64,000 nucleotides of DNA from Alkalihalobacillus sp. CinArs1 (lineage in GTDB: Bacteria > Bacillota > Bacilli > Bacillales > Guptibacillaceae), in NCBI RefSeq assembly GCF_947387515.1, contig NZ_CANDOB010000001.1, positions 496,001-560,000 on the forward strand, written 5' to 3'. Each line of letters begins with the position of its first letter. The first letter of the stretch is position 1. Under the pieces are notes generated by a model, which did no database searches, was not told where the DNA came from, and saw nothing but the letters and a program-made list of their open reading frames with translations. Below, in pieces: positions 54,458-61,959 of the stretch. The translations under genes were made by a program, and so were the position numbers.

Positions 54458-55387
54458 TTATTTCCGCCTGTTCTTCCCTTCAAGAAAGATGGGCGTCGTA
54501 TAATGTTTGATTCGTTCCATAATCCGTTTTGCTTTCGTTAGCTCGACCCCTGCTTTATTTGAATAAGCAAGATGTTCTTCAAGCAAATCATAATCAAGGT
54601 TTGAAGAATAAAGTGTAGGGAGTCCCTCCGTCATCCGGTATTGAAGCAGTGTTCCTAAAATATCATCACGAACCCATGTAGAGATATTCTCTGCCCCAAT
54701 ATCATCCAAAATAAGAAGAGGGGTCTCTTTTAGGAAGTTTAGTTTTTCATCGATCGACTGATCTTGAATCGCACTCTTCATTTGTCTAAAGAAGTCAGGT
54801 GTGTAGATGAACTGAGATTGAACCCCTTTTTCTTTTGCAAGCTGATTCGCAATCGCACCGAGGAGAAAAGTCTTCCCGACCCCAAAGCCGCCATGTACGT
54901 ACAGTCCCTTAGACGTTTCACCAGGGACAAAATCTTCAACGTATTGATCAGCAGCTTGAAACGCTTCGATTCTGCCCCCGTCATCATCGATATCAGCAAA
55001 AGATGCGTTCAGGATTTCTTTAGGAATGTAATAGCTTTTTACCATCTCATTGCGTTTCTTATTATCTTCTTCTTGAATCCTAGTAGGGCATCGGTTGTAT
55101 CGAATATCGATCACGGTTCTATTGATAAATAGCTCAGGTTCATACCCGTCCATCATGTTCACACAATTAGATAGTCCGTCGCACCCTTCACAGCCCTTCG
55201 TTTGCGTTGTGTATTCGTATAGTCTGGCGAGACTTCGGTCGATCATTTTTTCATCGACTTCTTCGTTCTCTGCACAAAATGCACGAATATGTGGATCAGA
55301 CAAAATTGCTTTTTTCATTTCCTTATATTTCTGTTGAAATTTATTATTTGCAGGCATTTTATTAAAAGATTCTTGAATGGATTCCAT
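54458..55387 (-). CDS. dnaI: Primosomal helicase loader DnaI
   Basis: DnaI loads the replicative helicase at the origin and at restarted forks. The 309-residue protein has an N-terminal zinc-binding region (Cys66, Cys69, Cys75, Cys100) and an AAA+ domain with Walker A HGGFGVGKTFLLGA (about 166-173), Walker B LLILDDIGAE and sensor TLYSSNLDY. Length equals the B. subtilis protein. It follows dnaB by 28 bases. Confidence 0.96.
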   Translation of the reverse strand: MESIQESFNKMPANNKFQQKYKEMKKAILSDPHIRAFCAENEEVDEKMIDRSLARLYEYTTQTKGCEGCDGLSNCVNMMDGYEPELFINRTVIDIRYNRCPTRIQEEDNKKRNEMVKSYYIPKEILNASFADIDDDGGRIEAFQAADQYVEDFVPGETSKGLYVHGGFGVGKTFLLGAIANQLAKEKGVQSQFIYTPDFFRQMKSAIQDQSIDEKLNFLKETPLLILDDIGAENISTWVRDDILGTLLQYRMTEGLPTLYSSNLDYDLLEEHLAYSNKAGVELTKAKRIMERIKHYTTPIFLEGKNRRK

Positions 55388-55415
55388 CTATTTTCACCCG
55401 CTCTCATTACTTATA

Positions 55416-56765
55416 TTAGTCTTTTTTATATTTGCTTAGAAACTTTTGTAGCTGCTTTTGCTTTTCAGCGCGTTCGTCCTCAGACATTTCCGGTTCTTTT
55501 GGATTCGAAATCCATTCCGGTACTTTGTCTTTCCTTGCTGAAGTCTTGTTACGGTTAGAAGTTTTATTCGCTTTCTTAGGTGATGGTTGTTCTAATTCTT
55601 TAATCGCCAAGTCCATCGCTTCTCTCACTGTCTTCACATTCGCTCTAGCCCAATGACTTGCAAACTTCTCTACGTAGTTTTTCGATAGCTTCTTATCCTG
55701 CGTTTCTAGAATAAAGTCTAACAGTACGTTCATCACACCAGGAGTTAAATTCTGCTCGTCCATAATTCGTTCAACCATTCGCATATCTGCTTGTGAAGGC
55801 TTACCACCTCCAGCAGCCCTTTGCAAGATGTCATATGGTGTCATCTGTTCGTATCGTTGGGCAGCTTTTTCTTCCTGGGTTGATGGCTCTTTCTTATGAA
55901 ATTCTTGTAATTCCTCAGGCTGCTTTCTCAGTTGAAGCGCAGGAACTTTCCCTTTGTTTTCTAATGCAAACCAGCTGCTAACCTCTTTACGGAGTAAATC
56001 TTCAGTCAACATATCATGATGAATAGCAGCTTGTTCAACAATTCGAGCCATTTCATATGGCTCGATTTTATACACGAAAGCTAAACGCTCGATCGTCTGT
56101 TTAACAGACTTATTAAGCATTTGATTTGATACAATCATATCAGAAATATGCTGCTTCATCACTTCAAAATCAAAACGGGGAGAACTGAACACAAGCCCTT
56201 TGTTTTCGCTTCTGCCAACCGCTGGAACTTGTGGCTCATCATTTTCATCAGCCATAACCATTTCGGACGGATGTAAGGAATCATACACATCATTGAACGA
56301 AGCAGTAACGTTCTCGTATTTATCTCTATCGATCAACTTACTTGAGAAATGTTTTTTCAGTTCATTGTATCGGTTTCTGCCTAGTCTATTAAATAAGTAA
56401 ATATTTAAAACACCATCATTGAAAAAGCGCTCTGGCGTTAGAGGTGGATGTAATTCATACGCAAAGTGTCTCGGATCTTGGTCCTTTTTCAAATACGTAT
56501 TCAATAGACCGATTCCTTCTAATTTCTTTCTTTCTTCTAAAACCTTCTTCAAATCCCACCTCAGCATAACCTTTAGGCTGTGATGTGTCATTGATTCATG
56601 ATCTTGATGTTCATACATACTCCACAACGTCATATACAAACTATATGCCTCTGCACCGATTAAGGGCTGATATAAGAGAGTTAGGATCTTTCTATCATAC
56701 TCATGAAGAAGGCCAGCAGCCTCCACTTGAAGGGTATCAACAGGTAGTAGTTCTTTCCAATGCAT
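55416..56765 (-). CDS. dnaB: Replication initiation and membrane attachment protein DnaB (Firmicute type)
   Basis: This is the Firmicute DnaB that cooperates with DnaD and DnaI in helicase loading; it is not the helicase. The 449-residue protein has an N-terminal winged helix (WKELLPVDTLQVEAAG, YQPLIGAEAYSLYMTLWS) and a C-terminal DnaD-like domain (LTPGVMNVLLDFILETQDKK, YVEKFASHWARANVKTVREA). It ends in a basic tail. The ATG at 56765 is five bases from AAGGTGA; a GTG three codons upstream is also possible. Between nrdR and dnaI. Confidence 0.94.
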   Translation of the reverse strand: MHWKELLPVDTLQVEAAGLLHEYDRKILTLLYQPLIGAEAYSLYMTLWSMYEHQDHESMTHHSLKVMLRWDLKKVLEERKKLEGIGLLNTYLKKDQDPRHFAYELHPPLTPERFFNDGVLNIYLFNRLGRNRYNELKKHFSSKLIDRDKYENVTASFNDVYDSLHPSEMVMADENDEPQVPAVGRSENKGLVFSSPRFDFEVMKQHISDMIVSNQMLNKSVKQTIERLAFVYKIEPYEMARIVEQAAIHHDMLTEDLLRKEVSSWFALENKGKVPALQLRKQPEELQEFHKKEPSTQEEKAAQRYEQMTPYDILQRAAGGGKPSQADMRMVERIMDEQNLTPGVMNVLLDFILETQDKKLSKNYVEKFASHWARANVKTVREAMDLAIKELEQPSPKKANKTSNRNKTSARKDKVPEWISNPKEPEMSEDERAEKQKQLQKFLSKYKKD

Positions 56766-56841
56766 ATGCTTCACCTTTATCTTCTATCTTATTATTGTAC
56801 TTCACTACTAAATTTAGTCTTTATTAGGTCGTCTTAACGTA

Positions 56842-56867
56842 CAAAAAAAGAGCTTAATCTAAGCTCT
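56842..56867 (-). terminator. Terminator between nrdR and dnaB
   Basis: A 7-bp perfect stem (56849-56855 with 56861-56867) is followed by seven T on the minus strand, so dnaB may need its own promoter or readthrough. Confidence 0.85.
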
Positions 56868-56873
56868 CTTTCT

Positions 56874-57332
56874 TTACTCCGCTCTGTTTATCAACTCTTT
56901 TAGTTCTTTAATGAAAACATTGATATCTTTGAATTGACGATAAACTGAAGCAAACCTTACATAGGCAACTTCATCCACTCTGGCAAGTTGATCCATCACA
57001 AGCTCACCGATAACATCACTGCTAATCTCAGAAGCTCCCTGATTACGTAAGTCACGTTCAATTTCATTTACAACTTTTTCAAGAGTTTCTAGAGGAACAG
57101 GTCTTTTTTCACACGCTTTTATTAATCCTCGAAGAATTTTATCTCTGCTAAATTCCTCTCTTGTTCCTTCTTTTTTCACAACGATAAGCGGAATTTCTTC
57201 TACCGTTTCGAACGTTGTAAAACGGTATGTACAGGATTCACATTCACGGCGTCTCCGAATAGACCTGCCATCGTGAACAGGTCTTGAATCCAGTACTCGT
57301 GTTCCATTTATATTACAGTTGGGACAACGCAT
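56874..57332 (-). CDS. nrdR: Ribonucleotide reductase transcription repressor NrdR
   Basis: NrdR represses ribonucleotide reductase genes when dATP binds its ATP-cone. The 152-residue protein has a zinc ribbon with Cys3, Cys6, Cys31 and Cys34 ([26 protein letters not shown]) and an ATP-cone (residues about 49-139, [20 protein letters not shown]). It corresponds to B. subtilis nrdR (ytcG) upstream of dnaB. Confidence 0.97.
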   Translation of the reverse strand: MRCPNCNINGTRVLDSRPVHDGRSIRRRRECESCTYRFTTFETVEEIPLIVVKKEGTREEFSRDKILRGLIKACEKRPVPLETLEKVVNEIERDLRNQGASEISSDVIGELVMDQLARVDEVAYVRFASVYRQFKDINVFIKELKELINRAE

Positions 57333-57406
57333 CAGATCATCTCCACCAAACGCACAAGATTTCTATATCTTATTTTAGCATAAATTAAAGAAGTGCACTA
57401 ATCCTA

Positions 57407-57793
57407 TTAAGAATCGGAATATCCTGTTCCTAAAAATGTGAGTTGCTTTTGTAGAGCTTGATACGCTGTCTCGATAACGCGTTTACTATAGCCGAAATCA
57501 ACAGGCAATGGCGTCTCTGTCGATACAGAGAAATCTATTGCCGTTCTGTAAGGTCTTACGGACACGACAGTTACAACGATAAGAGCTTTCTTTCCACCAT
57601 TTATTTGGAACACAAATTCTCCTCGATCGAGAGAATCTGTTACGATTTCTCCTTTAAAGTGTTTCAGAAGTACTTCCTTAGCTGCTTTATAACCTTGTTC
57701 CTTCGTTGTTTTAAAGTAATGTGTTTTTAATGCTTCATTCGGGTGATTTTCCCCTGTTTCTGCTCTATTCGTAAAAAAATCTTTTATCCCCAC
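57407..57793 (-). CDS. Conserved hypothetical soluble protein
   Basis: I do not recognise this 128-residue protein. It has no membrane segment; the first half is basic and helical (THYFKTTKEQGYKAAKEVLL), the second half is beta-rich (GEFVFQINGGKKALIVVTVV, YRTAIDFSVSTETPLPVDFG). It starts at a GTG (57793) six bases from AAAGGAGG. It lies between speD and nrdR, transcribed with them or alone; no terminator or promoter is clear. Confidence 0.75.
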   Translation of the reverse strand: MGIKDFFTNRAETGENHPNEALKTHYFKTTKEQGYKAAKEVLLKHFKGEIVTDSLDRGEFVFQINGGKKALIVVTVVSVRPYRTAIDFSVSTETPLPVDFGYSKRVIETAYQALQKQLTFLGTGYSDS

Positions 57794-57869
57794 CGTGTTC
57801 CTCCTTTATTTTTTTTTAGAATAGCAAGAAACGGTAAAGAAATCAATTCACTAAGCAATGTGTGCATAA

Positions 57870-57894
57870 GAAAAAGGAGTGCATTCGCACTCCT
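57870..57894 (-). terminator. speD terminator
   Basis: An 8-bp perfect stem (57875-57882 with 57887-57894) with loop ATTC is followed by TTTTTCTTAT on the minus strand. Confidence 0.92.
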
Positions 57895-57911
57895 AGATTT
57901 TTTCGTATAGT

Positions 57912-58301
57912 TTATGAAGTAAACGCTGATTCCTGTTCTCTAAGTCTAGGTTTAACTGGGCCCATTCCACGAGGTAATTCAATGTTTTCTCTCGTATCAG
58001 CACCAAGCGCATCTGCAATATGGTTCGCAGCAACATTTGGATCAAGATCGCCACAGGTATACACATCGATACTTGCATAACCGTGCTCAGGAAAACTGTG
58101 AATCGTCAAATGTGATTCAGAAATAATGACAACTCCACTCACACCTTGAGGTGCAAACTTGTGAAATGCAACTTCTCTAACTTCAGCTCCAGACTTAAGT
58201 GCCGCTTCTACAAACGTTTCTTCGATTAGTTTCATATCGTTAAGCTTATCTACGTCACAGCCCCATAACTCAGCAATAACGTGTCGTCCAATTGTTTCCA
58301 T
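57912..58301 (-). CDS. speD: S-adenosylmethionine decarboxylase proenzyme
   Basis: SpeD makes decarboxylated SAM, the aminopropyl donor for spermidine. The 129-residue bacterial-type proenzyme cleaves itself between Glu62 and Ser63 in [17 protein letters not shown], giving a pyruvoyl group; the His of TIHSF and the Cys of VYTCGD are the conserved helpers. All appear present. The ATG is eight bases from AAAGGGGG. It has its own promoter and a 137-base leader that can fold, so expression is probably separate from gapB. Confidence 0.97.
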   Translation of the reverse strand: METIGRHVIAELWGCDVDKLNDMKLIEETFVEAALKSGAEVREVAFHKFAPQGVSGVVIISESHLTIHSFPEHGYASIDVYTCGDLDPNVAANHIADALGADTRENIELPRGMGPVKPRLREQESAFTS

Positions 58302-58327
58302 TTAAATATCCCCCTTTAATTTTTACT

Positions 58328-58410
58328 CATGCGGTTAGCATGCGGTATTGAAAATCCACCACGGGGGAAAGTTAGTCCGATGAGGTCCTAACCCTTTAAG
58401 TAGTTTTCAA
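58328..58410 (-). promoter_or_regulatory. Structured 5' leader of speD, possible regulatory RNA
   Basis: On the minus strand three helices can form: P1 TTGAAAA (58404-58410) with TTTTCAA (58348-58354); inside it P2 GTTAG (58388-58392) with CTAAC (58371-58375) and a 12-base loop; and P3 CATGC with GCATG (58328-58342). TCCCCC (58363-58368) could also pair with GGGGGA of the ribosome binding site. No known riboswitch class was matched. Confidence 0.5.
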
Positions 58411-58444
58411 CGCCAAATTGCTATAAAAGAAGTTCACGAAAAAT

Positions 58445-58473
58445 AGTATAATGCTTTTAAAATAGATTTGCAA
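58445..58473 (-). promoter_or_regulatory. SigA promoter of speD
   Basis: The minus strand has TTGCAA, a 17-base spacer and TATACT, between the gapB terminator and the folded speD leader. Confidence 0.78.
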
Positions 58474-58540
58474 CTACAAAATTTTTCGGGATTAAAGGAA
58501 TACGATTCGCCTCTCTTTAATAGCATTACCGATACAAAAT

Positions 58541-58573
58541 AAAAAGAAGCAGGGTGTCTAGCCCCTGCTTCTT
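58541..58573 (-). terminator. gapB terminator
   Basis: A 10-bp perfect stem (58545-58554 with 58563-58572) follows the gapB stop on the minus strand, with TTTTTATTTT behind it. Confidence 0.92.
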
Positions 58574-58575
58574 TC

Positions 58576-59604
58576 TTAAACGCTTACTTCGGATTTGCTG
58601 GGAATTTTCTCGCCAACATACTTTGCCATATCCACTACTCGACATGAGTAGCCCCATTCATTGTCATACCATGCAAGTACTTTTACTTTGTTCTTTTCTA
58701 CAACCATCGTGGATAACCCATCAACGATCGATGAATTAGAATCACCATTGTAATCGATGGAAACAAGCGGCTCATCGGAGTAGCCTAGAATTCCACGAAG
58801 AGGTCCTTCTGAAGCAGCTTTTAATGCGTCGTTCACTTCTTCGACAGTTACGTCTTTCTTAAGATCAACCACTAAATCCACAAGCGAAACATTCGGTGTT
58901 GGTACACGAAGTGACATACCATTAAGTTTTCCTTCTAGATGTGGCAACACTTTTGAAATTGCTTTTGCAGCACCTGTCGTTGTCGGAATGATGGATTGAC
59001 CACACGCTCTCGCTCTTCTTAAGTCTTTATGAGGGTTGTCAATATTTTTCTGATCATTCGTATAGGCATGAACCGTAGTCATCATTCCTGTCACGATGCC
59101 GAATGATTTGTCTAGTACTTTGACTACTGGAGCAAGACAGTTTGTAGTACATGAAGCGTTTGAAATAACGTGATGCTTTTCATGTTTGTATTCGCTTTCA
59201 TTTATCCCCATAACAACTGTCAGATCTTCATTTTTACCTGGCGCTGTGATAATAACTTTCTTTGCACCGGCATCCAAATGAAGGCCTGCACCATCTCTAG
59301 AATTAAATTTACCTGTTGCCTCGATTACGATATCTATATTTAAATCTTTCCATGGGAGATTACTAGGATCACGATCACTAATGACTTTGATTTCTTTACC
59401 GTTTATTTTAATCCCGTTTTCAACAGGGGTAACCTCTCCATCGAACGTACCGTGAATACTGTCATATTTAATAAGGTGACTTAATGTTGCAGGTGGATAA
59501 CTGGCGTTAATTGCTATTACATCTAAACTCTCTTCTGTAATCGCCTTTCTAAATACCATACGCCCAATTCGTCCAAAACCATTAATCGCTACTCTTGATT
59601 TCAT
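58576..59604 (-). CDS. gapB: Gluconeogenic glyceraldehyde-3-phosphate dehydrogenase (NADP type)
   Basis: GapB runs the glycolytic GAPDH step in reverse during growth on gluconeogenic carbon, preferring NADP. The 342-residue protein has INGFGRIGRMVFR and catalytic Cys152 in SNASCTTNCLAP. The coenzyme loop reads AINASYPPATL and lacks the Asp that selects NAD in GapA, as expected for GapB. The ATG follows GGGAGG. Two CcpN-type boxes lie in its promoter region, so repression under glycolytic conditions is expected. Confidence 0.96.
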   Translation of the reverse strand: MKSRVAINGFGRIGRMVFRKAITEESLDVIAINASYPPATLSHLIKYDSIHGTFDGEVTPVENGIKINGKEIKVISDRDPSNLPWKDLNIDIVIEATGKFNSRDGAGLHLDAGAKKVIITAPGKNEDLTVVMGINESEYKHEKHHVISNASCTTNCLAPVVKVLDKSFGIVTGMMTTVHAYTNDQKNIDNPHKDLRRARACGQSIIPTTTGAAKAISKVLPHLEGKLNGMSLRVPTPNVSLVDLVVDLKKDVTVEEVNDALKAASEGPLRGILGYSDEPLVSIDYNGDSNSSIVDGLSTMVVEKNKVKVLAWYDNEWGYSCRVVDMAKYVGEKIPSKSEVSV

Positions 59605-59626
59605 CCAGCGTTCCTCCCACCATTTA

Positions 59627-59637
59627 TGTGTTATACT
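59627..59637 (+). promoter_or_regulatory. CcpN box 1 at gapB
   Basis: TGTGTTATACT fits the CcpN consensus TRTGHYATAYW at all positions; it lies downstream of the gapB start of transcription. Confidence 0.72.
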
Positions 59638-59659
59638 CTTTTTTGTTTTTCTCAGGATT

Positions 59660-59670
59660 AGTATAACATA
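59660..59670 (-). promoter_or_regulatory. CcpN box 2 overlapping the gapB -10
   Basis: TATGTTATACT on the minus strand fits TRTGHYATAYW at all positions and contains the -10 TATACT of the likely gapB promoter; the -35 region is poor. Confidence 0.75.
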
Positions 59671-59768
59671 TAATATGCGTTTTAAAAGATTTATTTACAC
59701 CATTTATGCAAAAAGGGGAGATATGGGTGTATGACACCTAATTAGCTATAATTAAAATTTCACTTAAA

Positions 59769-59796
59769 ACAAAAAACACGTCATTTCGACGTGTTT
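59769..59796 (-). terminator. coaE terminator
   Basis: A 10-bp stem (AAAACACGTC with GACGTGTTTT) is followed by T residues on the minus strand; it closes polA-mutM-ytaF-coaE. Confidence 0.9.
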
Positions 59797-59800
59797 TGAC

Positions 59801-60394
59801 TCAAACGATCTTCCATTCCTTCAGAATGTTCCTTAGCTGTTTCTCTGTTGCCTCTCTCGTTCCTGTATTATCGATTACTTTATCAGCTAACTGCCTTTTT
59901 TCTTCGATCGGAATCTGTGACCGGATTCGCTGTACTGCTTCTTCTTTAGAGCTCTTGTCACGTTCGATGAGTCGCTCCAACTGTGTTTTTGAATCTACAT
60001 AGACGACCAGCGTCCGGTCGACAAGATAGGAAAGCTTACTTTCAAACAGAAGAGGGATATCCAACACAACATGCTTATGGCCGCTTTCTTCATATGCTTT
60101 CGCTTCCGCTAACATTCGCTTACGAATAGCAGGATGCATGATCTCATTAAGAAGCGAACGTTTTTCGTTATTGCTAAAAATAACCGAACCTAACCTTTTT
60201 CGATCAAGGTACCCATCATCCGTTCTTACCTCTTCACCAAAGACCCGAACGATCTCTTCTAATGCTGGCTCACCGGGCTCAACAACTTCTCTAGCTATGA
60301 CATCTGCATCAATTACTGGTATGGATAGGGTTCTAAGCATTTCTGCAACTGTGCTCTTTCCACTTGCAATTCCACCGGTAAGTCCTATCTTCAT
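59801..60394 (-). CDS. coaE: Dephospho-CoA kinase
   Basis: CoaE makes the last step of coenzyme A synthesis, phosphorylating dephospho-CoA. The 197-residue P-loop kinase has MKIGLTGGIASGKSTVAEML, IDADVIAREVVEPGEPALEE, and HVVLDIPLLFES. The ATG follows GGAGGG. It is 13 bases after ytaF and ends the polA-mutM-ytaF-coaE cluster. Confidence 0.97.
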   Translation of the reverse strand: MKIGLTGGIASGKSTVAEMLRTLSIPVIDADVIAREVVEPGEPALEEIVRVFGEEVRTDDGYLDRKRLGSVIFSNNEKRSLLNEIMHPAIRKRMLAEAKAYEESGHKHVVLDIPLLFESKLSYLVDRTLVVYVDSKTQLERLIERDKSSKEEAVQRIRSQIPIEEKRQLADKVIDNTGTREATEKQLRNILKEWKIV

Positions 60395-60407
60395 ACATTC
60401 CCTCCTT

Positions 60408-61040
60408 TTACATCTTCATAAATCCTATAATGATCAGCAAGCAGCCCGGAAGATAAGAAAGTTTATCTACCCATTTGATCCCTGAGGCGAGATTTCCACA
60501 TTTCAACCCTAAGAAAACAAATAGGGAGCTCATACATGCGATCAACAAAGCCGTTTGAAGAGGGGCATATCCAATCATGGATGCACCAATACCTGCACCA
60601 AACGCATCAAGCGAAAGAGCAGCACCTAACATGACCGCCTCGATCCCTGTTATCGTTCCAGAATCGTCAAAATCAGCGGTTGTCGGCTTTCGTAATATGC
60701 TGATGACAACACCTAAAGACCTTATCTCAAAGTGAAGTAACGTCCGTTCCGTTACGGATTTCTCGGCATCGGACCCTCCTCGAAACATTTGATACAAAAC
60801 CCATCCGCCAAGAGCAATTAGAATGCCTCCTCCAATTCTCTGAGCGAGTGTATCGGATATCCATAATTGAAGGATTGAGCCCAAGCCCATCGCAACAAGC
60901 ATTGATACCGCTGAACAAATCGTCAAAATAATAATTGATTTAAACGGAATCTTCATCTTACGCAATCCGTATGTTAAGCCAGCTCCAAATCCATCGACAC
61001 TTACAGCAAATGCGAGAAAAAACAGTGAAACCCAGTGCAT
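60408..61040 (-). CDS. ytaF: Sporulation-associated membrane protein YtaF (MntP-like)
   Basis: The 210-residue protein has six transmembrane segments in two related halves: LAFAVSVDGFGAGLTYGLR near the N terminus and GAALSLDAFGAGIGASMIGY in the second half; the repeated Asp-x-Phe-Gly-Ala-Gly motif resembles the MntP manganese exporter family. In bacilli YtaF is linked to sporulation; the transported ion is unknown. AAGGAG precedes the ATG. It lies between mutM and coaE, as in B. subtilis. Confidence 0.92.
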   Translation of the reverse strand: MHWVSLFFLAFAVSVDGFGAGLTYGLRKMKIPFKSIIILTICSAVSMLVAMGLGSILQLWISDTLAQRIGGGILIALGGWVLYQMFRGGSDAEKSVTERTLLHFEIRSLGVVISILRKPTTADFDDSGTITGIEAVMLGAALSLDAFGAGIGASMIGYAPLQTALLIACMSSLFVFLGLKCGNLASGIKWVDKLSYLPGCLLIIIGFMKM

Positions 61041-61105
61041 TGGCGAGCTCCTTCCATACTAAAATCTTTGATAGTATATGAACAGAGCCCTTCCAACGCT
61101 ACGAA

Positions 61106-61936
61106 TCACCTTTTCTCTTGACAGCGAGGACAATAGGTCGTCCCTCTCCCACCAACAACTTTCTTCTCTAGTAAACCATCACATTTCTTACATGATAATC
61201 CTACTCTTCCGTATACAAAGAGGCTTTCTTGATACGTACCAACCTTGCCTTGACTATTCACATAAGATCTTATCGTGCTTCCACCTTTTTCAACAGCATC
61301 TTTAAGTGTAGAAACAATTTCTCCGTGTAGTTTGACCAACTCTTCAAAGGTTAGAGAAGATGCCACTCGCTCAGGATGTATGCCAGCTTTAAATAGCGCT
61401 TCATCTACATAAATATTCCCTAGACCCACTACGATTGTTTGATCGAGCAATACCGTTTTCACATGACGTCGTGTTTTTTTAAATCCACTTCGTAACACTT
61501 CAGGTGTAAATTGCTCAGAAAAAGGTTCGAGTCCTAACTGTGAAAGAGGCAATACATCTTCTTCTGTATTTAAAGGAAAAAGATGCATCGTACCAAATTT
61601 GCGCACATCGTGATAACGAAGCTCCGTTCCATCCTCGAATGTGAAGAACACATGGGTATGATGATCAAATTCTTCATCACTTCTTGACACCCTATACTTC
61701 CCCTCCATTCGAAGGTGGGAAACGATCACATCGTCCGATAATATGAGCTTTAAAAACTTCCCTCTTCTCTGAACCCCTGTAAACGTTTGGCCAATAACCT
61801 TCATCTTAAACTCTTCTATATCATCTGGTGCTTTAATAATCTTTGGCCACTTGATTACAACGTCTTTTATTTTCTTCCCTACAATGAGATCCTGTAGTGT
61901 TTGTTTAACCGTTTCTACTTCCGGTAACTCCGGCAT
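61106..61936 (-). CDS. mutM: Formamidopyrimidine-DNA glycosylase
   Basis: MutM (Fpg) removes 8-oxoguanine and related lesions and cleaves the AP site. The 276-residue protein starts MPELPEVETVKQTL (Pro2 nucleophile after Met removal, Glu3 helper) and has a RRGKFLKL region and a C-terminal zinc finger with Cys pairs in CKKCDGLLEK and YCPRCQEKR. AGGAGAG lies before the ATG. It is 23 bases after polA. Confidence 0.97.
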   Translation of the reverse strand: MPELPEVETVKQTLQDLIVGKKIKDVVIKWPKIIKAPDDIEEFKMKVIGQTFTGVQRRGKFLKLILSDDVIVSHLRMEGKYRVSRSDEEFDHHTHVFFTFEDGTELRYHDVRKFGTMHLFPLNTEEDVLPLSQLGLEPFSEQFTPEVLRSGFKKTRRHVKTVLLDQTIVVGLGNIYVDEALFKAGIHPERVASSLTFEELVKLHGEIVSTLKDAVEKGGSTIRSYVNSQGKVGTYQESLFVYGRVGLSCKKCDGLLEKKVVGGRGTTYCPRCQEKR

Positions 61937-61959
61937 AATTCTCTCTCCTTTGATGCGAA

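Noticed and set aside
58363-58392. CCGATGAG near GAAA on the plus strand, hammerhead ribozyme-like
   Set aside because: The order of core and stems is wrong; no CGAAA follows stem II and no closing stem III is found.
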